From: Hygrophila difformis
Lineage: Eukaryota; Streptophyta; Magnoliopsida; Lamiales; Acanthaceae
Direction of reading: 5' to 3'
Assembly: GCA_030278955.1 (NCBI GenBank)
Contig: JAOANR010000003.1
Coordinates: forward strand, 22,343,050 to 22,407,049
Length of the DNA stretch: 64,000 bases
Positions 12,108 through 22,277 of this stretch are shown piece by piece (the stretch's first letter is position 1; each line of letters opens with the position of its first letter). A program made the translations under genes and the position numbers. The notes under the pieces are model-generated. The model made no database searches. It was not told the DNA's origin and saw only the letters and a program-made list of their open reading frames with translations.

Positions 12108-12630
12108 ATCTGCTTATTAAAATATTTGCATTGCATTTTAATAAATTTTAAGTTCTTATCTTTTCAATTAAAATTATAAAAACCAATAAAAATTATAAAA
12201 TGAAAGAAAAATAAAAATATTTTACATTTTATTGTTTATGTGCTTTTTATTTGCTTTATTGCTTATGTTATATGTTAGTTTAAATGTTGCTTTAAGTTAA
12301 TTGTGTTATTTGAATTTTATGTTCTTTCAATTGCATGAGTTGGATTGAATTGAGCATGAGATTGCCAATAAGTTAGAATAGTAGCAAAATGTTAAGAAGT
12401 GATGGAATTGTGTGTGCTTGGTGATTGCTTTTAACATGTGTAAGTTGACTTGGTTAAGAAGTGAAGAGGGAATTTCGTATGGATTGATTGGCTTAATTGA
12501 GGAGAACTATGACCAGGGAGTATTTAGGGAGGTTATATATGCTAACTCTGACCGGCTAATATTAGGAATTGAATTGGCTATCATTTTGGTTGAGTTTGAG
12601 CTGAAATTCGAGTGTCACAGACTCAGTTCA
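12108..12630. other. Non-coding spacer after pol
   Basis: AT-rich with no supported gene. It connects pol to the first GC hairpin array. Confidence 0.5.
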
Positions 12631-12925
12631 GGCGCCACACCTTCTTGGTGGCACTTAAAATCAAGCTCAGGCGCCGCATTATGCGCCAATTTCGAACCTG
12701 GAAAAATTTGGTCAGGTTATGCGCCACATACACTATGTGGCGCATAAAAGCCCCCTCCAGCGCCACAAAATGCGCCACTTTCATAATGGAAAAGTGGTCA
12801 AGTCAGTAAAAGCGCCACACATACTGCGTGGCGCATAAAAGTGCTTCCGAGCGCCACAATAGGCGCCATCTCTGGACTTAGAAAATCTCCCGAACACACT
12901 ATGCGCCGCACAGCCTGTGCGGCGC
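12631..12925 (+). repeat. GCGCC hairpin array 1 (about 91-bp period)
   Basis: Four units occur at about 12632, 12721, 12812 and 12903. The last three each carry a 23-nt hairpin of 10-nt arms and a 3-nt loop. 12721-12743 has arms GCGCCACATA/TATGTGGCGC and 12903-12925 has arms GCGCCGCACA/TGTGCGGCGC; both are perfect. 12812-12834 has one mismatch. The first unit is the most degenerate. Each unit also carries a second GCGCCAC...GCGCC half. The arms differ between units but pairing is kept. Confidence 0.8.
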
Positions 12926-14110
12926 TGAAACAGAGGCTCCAGCGCCACCGTGGCGCTCGACCCATGGGTCAAGGGTCCCAGACCCGTTTCAAAATCGGGA
13001 TTTCTAATCCCAAAACATCCCTTCTTCTCATCCACTCGACCGAGAGCTCCTCTCCCTCTCTTCCCTCACTGTCGAGCGCCACCACCATTCCCAAGCGACA
13101 CACTTGCGCCACTCCGGTAAAATTCTTTCTCAATCTTGATTCTATACATTCAATCTATTCCACATTGCCCAATTTCCATCCCTAAACCCTAGTTCTTGCT
13201 TTGTTTAATTAAATTAGGGTTCTTCAACCCTAATTCTTCCAAAGTTGGGGATTCTTCTTCAAATTGTTCCAAAGCTTCAATTTGGGTAAGAATAGCTATC
13301 ATATTTCAATTATTGATACATTCTATGGATTTAGAATGCATTATTTGTGGTATTGGTGTTGTTGCTTAAATTTTGGGTTTTGCTAGAATGTGGGATTAAA
13401 TTGGATTTTAATTGTCTAAATCTTAGTGTGAACTTGAACAAAATATTGTAGAACATGGATTTGATGCATAATGTGGAATTTTTGGATTGCAATTAAAAAT
13501 TTAAATTTTTGTAATTTAAAAATCTAAAATTCCTTTAAAAAATAATTAAAATGGCATTTTAATCAATTAAATGGATGTAACATCATTAAACATGCCATTT
13601 TAACTCTATTAAATATATAAGTTCATTTTCATGTCAAAAATATCATGTTCTTCATAAAGTGAGTTAATTTGGAGCATATTTTGATAAAAACTCTTTTATA
13701 TTACATAGTTAATTAGAATAGGTTAATTTATCATATAAATAAATTTGAATGAGTTTAAATATTAATTTAAACCATTTAGAATAACATAGCTTATTATTTA
13801 GGTTTATTTTTATTTTTCTGAAAATTTAATAAAATAGAGAATTTTTATTAAAAAGTATGCTTTAAACTTGAAGTTTAAACTTTGGAATAAAATGGATGAT
13901 TTATTTAAACAAAGTTTAGGATTCATCACTCTTAAAATGTAACGTTTTGGTCATTGAGTCATTTAAATCCCACATTTAGGTTGATGTATATGTTTGCTTT
14001 ATACTTAACACTTAAGTTAAACCTTTGATTTAAACTTAAGTGTGAGGATGAGAGGCAATGCATATATATGATACTAACCCAGAGTTTTTGTACAACAAGG
14101 TACTGAAATA
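12926..14110 (+). other. Leader-like region upstream of the 14111 ORF
   Basis: A C/T-rich stretch (13000-13270) resembles a plant 5' leader. It ends at a possible splice donor GTAAG at 13286. AT-rich intron-like sequence follows. At 14037-14050 is taagtgtgaggatg, the same 14 bases that form the polypurine tract of the LTR at 29106. A spliced leader is possible but unproven. Confidence 0.35.
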
Positions 14111-15832
14111 ATGTATAATCCTCCAAACCTCCCTAAGAAATCGGGTTATAGGTATATACCAATGCCCGAGGGAAGGATGGGGATTTATGATCCAAAGTCA
14201 CCGGATAGTATTCCTACTCCTATTCTTGATGAGCATATATTTGATAATTGCAGACTCCGTACGAAAAATCTGAGACAGATGGATCCACCACAGGGGTCAG
14301 GAGGTGCTTCTAAGTCTAAGGGACTTCTCTCCTACTTTAGGAAGAGTAAGTCCAAGAGTGTTTCTTCGAGGCATACTACTGCACCCACTGATGACCAGCA
14401 GGAGGTCAATCAGCATGATCAGCCCGTTCAGCCTGAGGCATCTAATCACTCTCAGGCCACTTCTAGAGCCTCTCGGGGGAAGGCACCTGCCACGAGTTCT
14501 ACTTCCTCTCGGGCTAGGAGAGGAAGATCAGCTGCATTGACTATTCAGGAGCCTGTTCCTGAGGCTATAGGGGAGGAGGAATTTGAGGTTGAAGTTGAAC
14601 AGGAAGAGGAGCAGGAAGAGCAGACTACTCAGGGGAAGCAGAAGAGGTATGATCCTAGGACCTATGTGCCTGAATTACAGTATGTCAAGGAGGGCATCTT
14701 TTATGCCACAGTATTCAGGACTGCTAGAGCCTATGAGATGTACAAGAGGTTCCACAAGAAGAGGATCATTCCTGATAGAGGTTTTTCTGAGAGAGATTTA
14801 CAGCACTCCCTGCTGAGAGATGCCATTCAGTCTCGAGGCTGGGAGAGATTTGTGAGGCATACGCCGGGCTCGTTTTCATGGGAGTTGACTAGGCTATTTT
14901 TAGCCAATGCTGAGGAGGAGGATTCCTGGATATTTGGAGTCACTATTCCTATTACTCCACAGCACATCAATCAGGTGTTTGGAGTAGTTGATGTGCCATA
15001 TGGCATAGACTTTTGGGAGCCTGTGATGAGGGCTGAGGCTAAGGATGATTTCAAGAAGATGGTACTGATGTCTATGTTTGAGGGCCAGGAGGACATCCTC
15101 ATTTATGGTGGTAACCCGAGCAAGTTGGATGGGCCTAGGATGGACGCCCCTATGTATCATCTCCTTATGTTTTATAGATCTAGGTTGAGTCCCTCTACTC
15201 ATACTTCGGGACCCACTTCCCTGGATTTATATGTGACATACTGTATCAAGATGGGGAGCCCAATTAATATTGGAGAGCTTATATCACTTGAGCTGAGGCA
15301 GACACCGGGGGTGTCAAAGAGGTCAGCCCTCATGTTCCCTAGCTTGATTTGGCTTCTGTGTGCCAAAACAGGGGTGAATATGGACCAGTTTGAGAGGGAT
15401 TGGGAGATGAGGCCTCCGATTCCGTTTACTAAGTATTTCAAGTTACCCGGTGTTAGATGCCAGCCTATGACACTCCCCAGGCAGATACCTAGGCAGTCAC
15501 CACCACCTGCTCCATCACAGGGTAGCCAGGAGCATTCTGAGGCTCCATCACAGTCCACTCGAGGTATTCGAGGTGGCCGAGGTAGGGGGCGAGGTAGGAC
15601 TCAGTCACAGCAGTCACAACAGTATCAGGGAGACCCCGAGTGGGCTAGGACATTGCTGATGAACCAGCAGACTATGATGACCAATCAGCAAAACTGGATG
15701 AATACGATGACTGAGCAGATGAGGCTAGCGGCTCAGAGGCATCACATCTTGAGTGATCAGATTGCAAAGAATGCACGAGCTCATGCCTACCACGCCGCCC
15801 GATTGGAGTACTTTATGTCCCAGAGTCTATGA
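14111..15832 (+). CDS. Env-position ORF, plant transposon-associated domain (573 aa; tail cut by a stop)
   Basis: ATG at 14111. Residues 1-60 are Pro/Tyr/Arg rich. Residues 60-180 are Ser/Gln/Arg low-complexity, then acidic. Residues 185-450 form the conserved domain with RIIPDRGF, SRGWERFV, FSWELTRLFLANA and APMYHLLMFYRSRL. Next comes a Pro/Ser/Gln and RGGRGRGRG basic linker, then a Gln/Met-rich helical segment (about 515-570). No signal peptide or membrane helix is visible, so an envelope function is not supported by sequence, although relatives at this position are often named envelope-like. The stop TGA at 15830 falls where the paralog at 17047 has a Gly codon. Reading past it gives a 57-residue Asp/Glu-rich tail ending at 16006 that the paralog also has in shorter form. 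It is probably a nearly intact member of the family with one nonsense change. Confidence 0.6.
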   Translation: MYNPPNLPKKSGYRYIPMPEGRMGIYDPKSPDSIPTPILDEHIFDNCRLRTKNLRQMDPPQGSGGASKSKGLLSYFRKSKSKSVSSRHTTAPTDDQQEVNQHDQPVQPEASNHSQATSRASRGKAPATSSTSSRARRGRSAALTIQEPVPEAIGEEEFEVEVEQEEEQEEQTTQGKQKRYDPRTYVPELQYVKEGIFYATVFRTARAYEMYKRFHKKRIIPDRGFSERDLQHSLLRDAIQSRGWERFVRHTPGSFSWELTRLFLANAEEEDSWIFGVTIPITPQHINQVFGVVDVPYGIDFWEPVMRAEAKDDFKKMVLMSMFEGQEDILIYGGNPSKLDGPRMDAPMYHLLMFYRSRLSPSTHTSGPTSLDLYVTYCIKMGSPINIGELISLELRQTPGVSKRSALMFPSLIWLLCAKTGVNMDQFERDWEMRPPIPFTKYFKLPGVRCQPMTLPRQIPRQSPPPAPSQGSQEHSEAPSQSTRGIRGGRGRGRGRTQSQQSQQYQGDPEWARTLLMNQQTMMTNQQNWMNTMTEQMRLAAQRHHILSDQIAKNARAHAYHAARLEYFMSQSL

Positions 15833-16006
15833 CAGAGATACGTTGCCCCTCAGACACCTTCTGATGATGATGAGGATGAGGACTATGTAGGTTCCGATGA
15901 TGGAGATGAGGATGGAGATGATGATGATGCTGAGGATGATGATGTTGGAGATGCATCGGAGGAAGTAGGAGACAATGAGGATGATGAAGACGAGGATTCT
16001 GATTGA

Positions 16007-16438
16007 GAGATGAGAGATAGATAGGCTTTTGATCGTTCTAGATGACATGTATTGATAGGCCTATGTATTTGTCTCTATGATCTTCATTTTGCTACATTCT
16101 AGTGTTTTCACTTTCATTTGCACTGTTTTGAACTCTATTGCTACTAGTTTAGTTATATGTCAATTGCTTTATTTTAGTTGTTTTGAATCTTATGAAGCAT
16201 TTTATAGTTCGTATTTAGCTTATAAGATTCTAGTTGCTTTCAAATTCAATAAAGAAGCTCTTGCCCATATCATGTTGGATTGAGTCGTTTTGAACTGTTA
16301 AATAGATCATTGAAGTATATTTGGACATGATTTTCGGGGTAGAAAATTGAGATTGGCGTTGTTGATTGATTTGGAGATGTTGGACATCATGGGGATGAAC
16401 TTAGGAAAAACACATTCTGCCCGAACTTGACACAGAAT
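16007..16438. other. Non-coding spacer between ORF modules
   Basis: AT-rich 3' flank of the first module; no coding or structural signal was recognised before the second hairpin array. Confidence 0.45.
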
Positions 16439-16724
16439 GCGCCACACACACTGTGTGGCGCCTAAATGGGCCTTGCAGCGCCACATTGGCGCCTGGAAAC
16501 TTAGAAAATTTTCTAAGTTTTTCCAGAATGCGCCGCATGTGCTTTGCGGCGCCTAAATTTGCTCTGAAGCGCCACATTATGCGCCGCAAAATGAGAATTT
16601 TTCCAAGTTTGCTTCAGGATGCGCCGCATACACTGTGTGGCGCCTAAATCCCCTCTCCAGCGCCACTTTTGGCGCCACGGATTTGATCTTCTCTTCAGGA
16701 TGCGCCACACACACAGTGTGGCGC
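16439..16724 (+). repeat. GCGCC hairpin array 2
   Basis: Four 23-nt hairpins lie at 16439-16461 (arms GCGCCACACA/TGTGTGGCGC, loop CAC, perfect), 16530-16552, 16621-16643 and 16702-16724. The last three have one or two mismatches. Spacing is 91, 91 and 81 bp. Each is followed by gcgcctaaat and a second GCGCCAC...GCGCC half. The array lies about 320 bp upstream of the second ORF module. Confidence 0.8.
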
Positions 16725-17046
16725 CTAAATCAGCCTCGGAGCGCCACATTCGGCGCCACCGACGCGAATTTTTGAAAATCTGCGAATCCAAAAGATTCAA
16801 ATCATATCTAATCGATTTTTAGGATCCTAAATAGCATTATATTGACTCCAAATCATATGTTTAGTGTATATTTGGATCTAGATTAAATCAATCACTCCCT
16901 ATCTCAACAAAATCAAGATATCCACTCTCTTTAAAAAGAGGAAGAACGATCGGTCTTCTTTCTAATCTCCCAAATCAGTCCAAATTCTTCTCTTTCAATT
17001 TAATTAGCTTTCTAACATCAATTCCTTCTTCCCAAATTCTGCCATC

Positions 17047-18483
17047 ATGACACCAAAGAGAAAAATAACCCAGAAAAACAATGTTGGAAAGAAACAGAAA
17101 GCCAAGGAGCCTCTTCCATCACAACCACTTGTTATTAGGGAACCTGATTCGGACCCGGCTGCTGTGGGTATTGAAGATATATTCATGAATGACTTATTGG
17201 TTGCTGATTCTGTGGACGGAAACGAAGTTCCCTTTTATTCTGCTCAACAAGAAGAGGATGATCCACAGCAAGAGGAAGATGATGCTAAATCTCCCGAAGA
17301 AGTTTCACCGGAGGGTCCACGTGGTTCTAAAACAAGAGAAAAAATCATAATAGAAAGGATGATACACCCCCTCTGGAGGAACTAACCGGAGACACTTTCA
17401 ATCCGGCGATCTTTATAAATCAACAAGCCTATTCTTACTATCAAAGAATGGTGAAAAGATGGATTATCCAAGACAAAGGATTCACTGAAGATGACATGGA
17501 GCGAGTTTTGGTTCATGATGCTCCGATGAGTCGAGGATGGATGAAATTTGCTGAGCATCCGGCCGGAATTTACTCCTGGGAGCTTACTAGGCAATTCCTA
17601 TGCAATTCTCGGTATGAGCAGGGGAGTGCATGTGCCATATGGTCCTGCCATAATTAATGAACTTTATGGAACTAAGGATGTCTCTTGTCCGGCTACAAAG
17701 AAGAAAAATTTCCATGAGCATATTTATGAAGAGGAAGGAGGACCGGAGTTAGAGAAAAGGATCTTAAAGGAGATGTTTGGGAAGCGAAGGAAAGTTGCCT
17801 ACATAGGGGAGAAAAATGAAAGAGTTGTTGCTACGTTGATGGATGCACCACTATATCAGATCTACTTGCTCTATAAGCATAAGGTTTTTCCTACTTCACA
17901 CACTTCATAGCCTAGTGCTGAGGAGTTGTACTTTGTGTATTGTGTGAAGAATGGGTTGCCTATTGACATTGGAGAGATGATAGCACATGAGCTAGATGGC
18001 ATTGCATCTGATGCTGCAAGGACTATACTTGGATTCCCTGCACTTATTTAGGCACTTTGTGAGAGAGCTGGAGTGGATTTGAAGGCCTATGCTCTTGATT
18101 TGAAACCAAAGCCTCCTATCTCTTTCAAGAAGTTCTATACCAAGCCTGGAGTAAGATGTGCAGAGCTTGCTTACCCTACTTCACCTCGTGGAGCACCCAT
18201 TCATCATCCTGATATACCTAGTACATCTGGTACTAGGACAGAGCCTGCAGAGTTTGCAATTAATAGGATGACTTATTAGATTCATCAGCTTAGAGCCGAG
18301 ATGAAGAAGAAGGAGGATAGTACACAGACACAGCTTGCACTACTTTCTTCCAGACTTGAGCACTTCATGTCTGAAAGTTTAGGTGATCGATATGCTTCTC
18401 CTACTGATTCGAGCTCTATAGATGGTGATGATGATCCTAAGGAAGATGAAGTAGTTGATTCGGATGGATCTTTAGAAATCTAG
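17047..18483 (+). pseudogene. Second env-position-type ORF, decayed
   Basis: ATG at 17047. The order mirrors the ORF at 14111: a Lys/Pro and acidic N-terminus, then domain motifs WIIQDKGF, SRGWMKFAEHP and YSWELTRQFL, then APLYQIYLLYKHKV, then FKKFYTKPGVRC. The C-terminus has a coiled-coil stretch and an acidic tail ending at 18483. It is broken by frameshifts near 17385 and 17620 and by in-frame stops at about 17908, 18049 and 18277. The one at 18049 replaces a Trp conserved in the 14111 copy. Tandem duplication of the array-plus-ORF module, or nesting of a relative, are both possible. Confidence 0.7.
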
Positions 18484-19140
18484 ATTTTTGATTAGATAGG
18501 ATTGCTCCCTTTTTTATTTAATTTGTAATGATTAGATTAATTTTGGTAATATTTTGCTTATTTTAATTAGCATCTTTATGTAATAGTTGCTAGAACTTGT
18601 GGTATTTTGCTTTTGGTAAGTTTATAAAATTTAATATTTTAATTAAATCTGTCCATTTTTATTTATTAATAAAAGAGCTAATAAAAATTAAAAATCTGAA
18701 ATTTAAATATTAAAATGATAAAAATCTGAATTTAAATAAATTATGGATGGAATTTAATCATTTTAATTTATAATTTACCATGTGTTCTAATGATTATCTT
18801 TTGTATGAGTAAATACCATATAAATATATAAAGAAGCAGGATATGCCATGAAGAAGCAAGCAAAAAGGGGACATCCATGATGGTGAAAGAATTTCTAAGA
18901 TCTAAATGCTCCAGGTGTGATCTTTTCATATTTTATGTTATAAATTTGCATGAAGTATGTGGTAAGAGCTTGATTTAGTTTTATTTTACTATTTATTATG
19001 CTTTGAATAAAATGGTACATGCATAATAAGGACATAATAATTATTTTAAATTTAAATTGTATTTTCCCAGTGGTGCTATTATCTAGAGATTATCACATCA
19101 TTGCCAATCTGGAGAAAATCCAAATAATTCTAAATGTTCT
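18484..19140. other. Non-coding 3' flank up to element B
   Basis: AT-rich, no gene. It ends with gcttt (19141-19145), the left target-site copy of element B. The same host sequence resumes at 28334. Confidence 0.5.
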
Positions 19141-19145
19141 GCTTT

Positions 19146-21663
19146 TGTAATACCCGAGAAATCGACATCAAGTTTTAAAATCCGAAGTTTAAGAATTTGA
19201 TTTATTTATCGAAATCGAATTAATTCCGAGAGAATGGAATTAAATATTTCGGATAATCGCGACTCGGGATACATGCATCGAATTATCCCAACAATCTCGG
19301 ATAATTCATATTATGATTTTTAAAAGATTAAAATCATAATATTAAAAAAAAAAAATCGCGAGCAGGTGGCCGCGCGGAGCGCGCCACCCTGCTGTTATGG
19401 CGAAGTCATAACGTTTCATGCGTTTCATGTCATGAACTCGGTGATGGGCGAATCCAAACGACTCCAATTTGAATTCCAGACGTTGGAGGATGTGTGGGGA
19501 TGATTTTGGATAGGTTTTGGATGTATTAAATCCCCACAAAGTCAGCTCATGAATGGAACTTGAGCACCAAGGGGATCCTATGGAGTCATGGGGTGAGTGG
19601 GGGTTTTGGATGAGGTTTGGGGGTGTTAATTCGGGGGTTATGGGTTAGAAATTGTTCCTTCACATTCCCACTACCCCATGGCAGCTTTTGGAGCAATTAC
19701 CCCTCTATAAATAGCCCCTACTCAGCCTCCATCGCACTCATTTGCATCCCATCCGAAATTTGAGTTCAAGAGAGAGTAGTGAGAGTTTTGTGAGTTGTTC
19801 ATCATCCTTCCAAGGAGTGTGGACGTGTTCAAGTGGTCCAAACCTTTCTCCTACGTGTAGGTAAGAGTTCTACTTCTTTTCCTTGGTCTTAGATTCGAAT
19901 CCCTTGTCCTAGAATTGAGAATTTCCTCCGACAACTCCATAATAGGTGCATTCGGTAGAAGTGTTGATTGTTGGGGTCGAGTTGGACGATTTCCAGGATT
20001 CCACCAAGGGGATATTCGGTTTTAAACTCATCTCAAGTAAGTTAGTATTGTGCACGTCAATTTTAGGAGTTTTGGTTGAGTATAACTCGAGATATAGGTT
20101 TATCTTTTCATTTGACAAAATCTGCCAAATAGGATTTTCCTATGACCAATTTTATTGTTCTGTGAATTCGACCATGATCCGTACATTTTTAGGAGAACCT
20201 TCCAAAATGAAACTTGTTCCTAATGTCCTAAAGATGCTCTCTGTAAAGTTTTGTAATTTTTGGACATGTTTTGGTCACCCAAATTCGATCTGGTATTTTC
20301 TGCATACAAGTTGACAGATTTGATGTATGTATGTAGTCAGTTTTGTTGTTTGATTCACTCTTGCCTATGGTCATTTTTTAGTGCTTGATGTCTTCATGAA
20401 ATTTGTTCCATTATGTGTCTAGATTATCCCTGTAAAATTTCATGATTTTTGGAGCACATATGAAATTGTTATGAATTTTTGAACTCACTGTGGTCGGATT
20501 TACTAAAGCATGAGGAATTGTAATTCAATAGCCTTCTGAAATGGGATAAAATGACCTACTTAGAGTCCGAATTTTGAGATGGTTATTTCTATGAAAAATG
20601 CTTATTTTGATGTTTTCTAGCTACTGTAATTTTTCCAGAATTTTTAAAAATAATTTGTTGCATTTTTAAATGCGATTTCGAAAACTGCCACCGTGTTACT
20701 TTTAATCGGTAAAGGCTATTTGGTATATTCGATGAACTATGAGTCGAGTGTTACTCATTTTTGAAGAATATGAAATCTGGAAATGTAGAGATATTATGAA
20801 ATGATAAAATGTGGTTTTAAAACTTTGTAAGTTTTGATAGAGCGGGATGCCCAATGTGGTGAAAATTATGTCGCCCCCTCTTTTGTAGCCAAAACGGCAT
20901 TGATTATTGTGATGTATGAGTCTATACTCCTAGATGTATCCGTATGGGTTAACTAGGGCTCCGGAGTGTGTCTGTATAGGGTCCGCTGCATGCACTTACC
21001 TCGTGGGTACGAGTCCCAGAGGTTGATCCCAAGGGTTCGTCCCTAGGATATGTTTGAGTCCTTGTGGGTATAAAGTCCCAAAGGTTGGTCCTGTGGGTTC
21101 GTCCCTAGGATATGTTAATGGGGTGTCCTCGATCATAACTAACATTGGTAAAATGTTCGTGGAATATGTGTAAGAGATTTTAAATTAATTTATTTACTCG
21201 TCTTTTAAATAAATATATTATTTTGTATATTCTCCTAAAAACTTTTAAAATTCGTTGTGCTATATATTAACTTACGCAGTACCTTTGTACTGATAAATTG
21301 TTGTTTTATTTTCCTTTCAGATTTCGCAGAGTAAGCATCGTATGGAGGGATGGGATTTCCATTTTTTTTAAAAGAAGACTTGTCGCATTTTATTTATTTT
21401 TAATTTATGCATTGGACTTAGACTCTGGTTTTGGCCGCATGTTTTGGCCCTGTTTATTTTTGCTTCCGCACTGCTTATTATTATTATGTGTGTTATACTC
21501 TGATTAAATTTCGGGCTTATTTGAATGGTTTTTAAATATTTTTAAGTCAATGATGCAACTTAAGCCTTAGCATCCTTTTAAATAAGCTCGATTTAATCGG
21601 GTCTTGTTTGGAAGGGTGTGGCGGTAGCGTCCCGGCCTGGGTGACCAAATCCGGGGTGTTACA
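19146..21663 (+). repeat. 5' LTR of element B
   Basis: 2,518 bp. An imperfect GC hairpin (outer arms 19361-19370 and 19383-19393, inner GCGC/GCGC) marks the front. The promoter TATA is at 19706. Two repeats of a block ending gttcgtccctaggatatg lie near 21040 and 21095. A CAGTAC-CTTT-GTACTG hairpin lies at 21277-21292. A 69-codon ORF in the LTR has no support as a gene. Confidence 0.92.
19706..19713 (+). promoter_or_regulatory. TATA box of LTR B (copy at 26372-26379)
   Basis: TATAAATA in the context ccctctataaatagcccc, with a C-rich stretch about 25-35 bp downstream. This is a textbook plant TATA context and the likely start of the R region near 19740. Confidence 0.6.
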
Positions 21664-21880
21664 AAGTGGCATCAGAGCCAGTACCCAGACTGGTGTGCCA
21701 GCGGGGACGCTGGGCCCCTGGGGGGGTGGATTGTAACATCCCACATCGGTTGGAGAGGAAAACGAAGCATGCCTTATAAGGGTGTGGACACCTCTCCCTT
21801 GTAGACGCGTTTTAAAGCCGTGAGGGCTGGTTGGGCCAAAGCGGACAATATCTACAAGTGGGTGTGACTGGGACGTTACA
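21664..21880 (+). mobile_element. TRIM-type segment: internal region plus 149-bp 3' LTR
   Basis: Directly after LTR B comes tggcatcagagcca (21667-21680), a primer-binding-site variant. A short GC-rich interior with ggacgctgggcccc follows, then a G-rich polypurine tract (about 21719-21730). A 149-bp LTR at 21732-21880 runs TGTAACATCCC...GGGACGTTACA. I recall this cacatcggttgg/gacacctctccc sequence type as a widespread plant TRIM. The TRIM 5' LTR is missing, so LTR B stands in its place. The true element B primer-binding site follows at 21883. Confidence 0.7.
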
Positions 21881-21882
21881 GA

Positions 21883-21895
21883 TGGTATCAGAGCC
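21883..21895 (+). promoter_or_regulatory. Primer-binding site belonging to element B interior
   Basis: TGGTATCAGAGCC starts two bases after the TRIM LTR terminus. It is 220 bp away from the end of LTR B, where a primer-binding site would normally sit. Confidence 0.75.
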
Positions 21896-22277
21896 CGGAA
21901 ATTTTTTTTTTTTAGAAAAAATATATATATATATATTCTTATTTTTCGGCCCAATATAGAGGCCCAAAATATTAATTATTATTTTTAAATATTTTAAATA
22001 TTATTTCCATGGGAATGAAATTTTATTTTAAAACTCATGGAAAAATATATCTCTAAAAAAAAAATTCGACAAGTCTCAAATTTTACTATTATTTTCGGGG
22101 GGATGCATTTGCATACATGCATTATTTAAAATGTTCGCTGACTGTGTTAGATAACATTCTTATTCGGCTTGACCTTGACTTAGGAGCGATAGCTTGAGGC
22201 TAATTTATCCTTGGTCTTAGATCTTGATCGCATGTGCTTAGCGTACCTGTTAGTGTTTTGTTCAATTCGGGCGCAAG

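Noticed and set aside
16453..16822. Arg/His-rich ORFs across hairpin array 2
   Set aside because: Translation of the GCGCC repeat in several frames; no protein-like feature.
21298..21507. 69-codon ORF in LTR B, repeated at 27963-28172
   Set aside because: Same reason: LTR duplication only.
21732..21880. Cassandra-type (5S-bearing) TRIM
   Set aside because: No 5S rRNA promoter or 5S-like segment is present in the 149-bp LTR.
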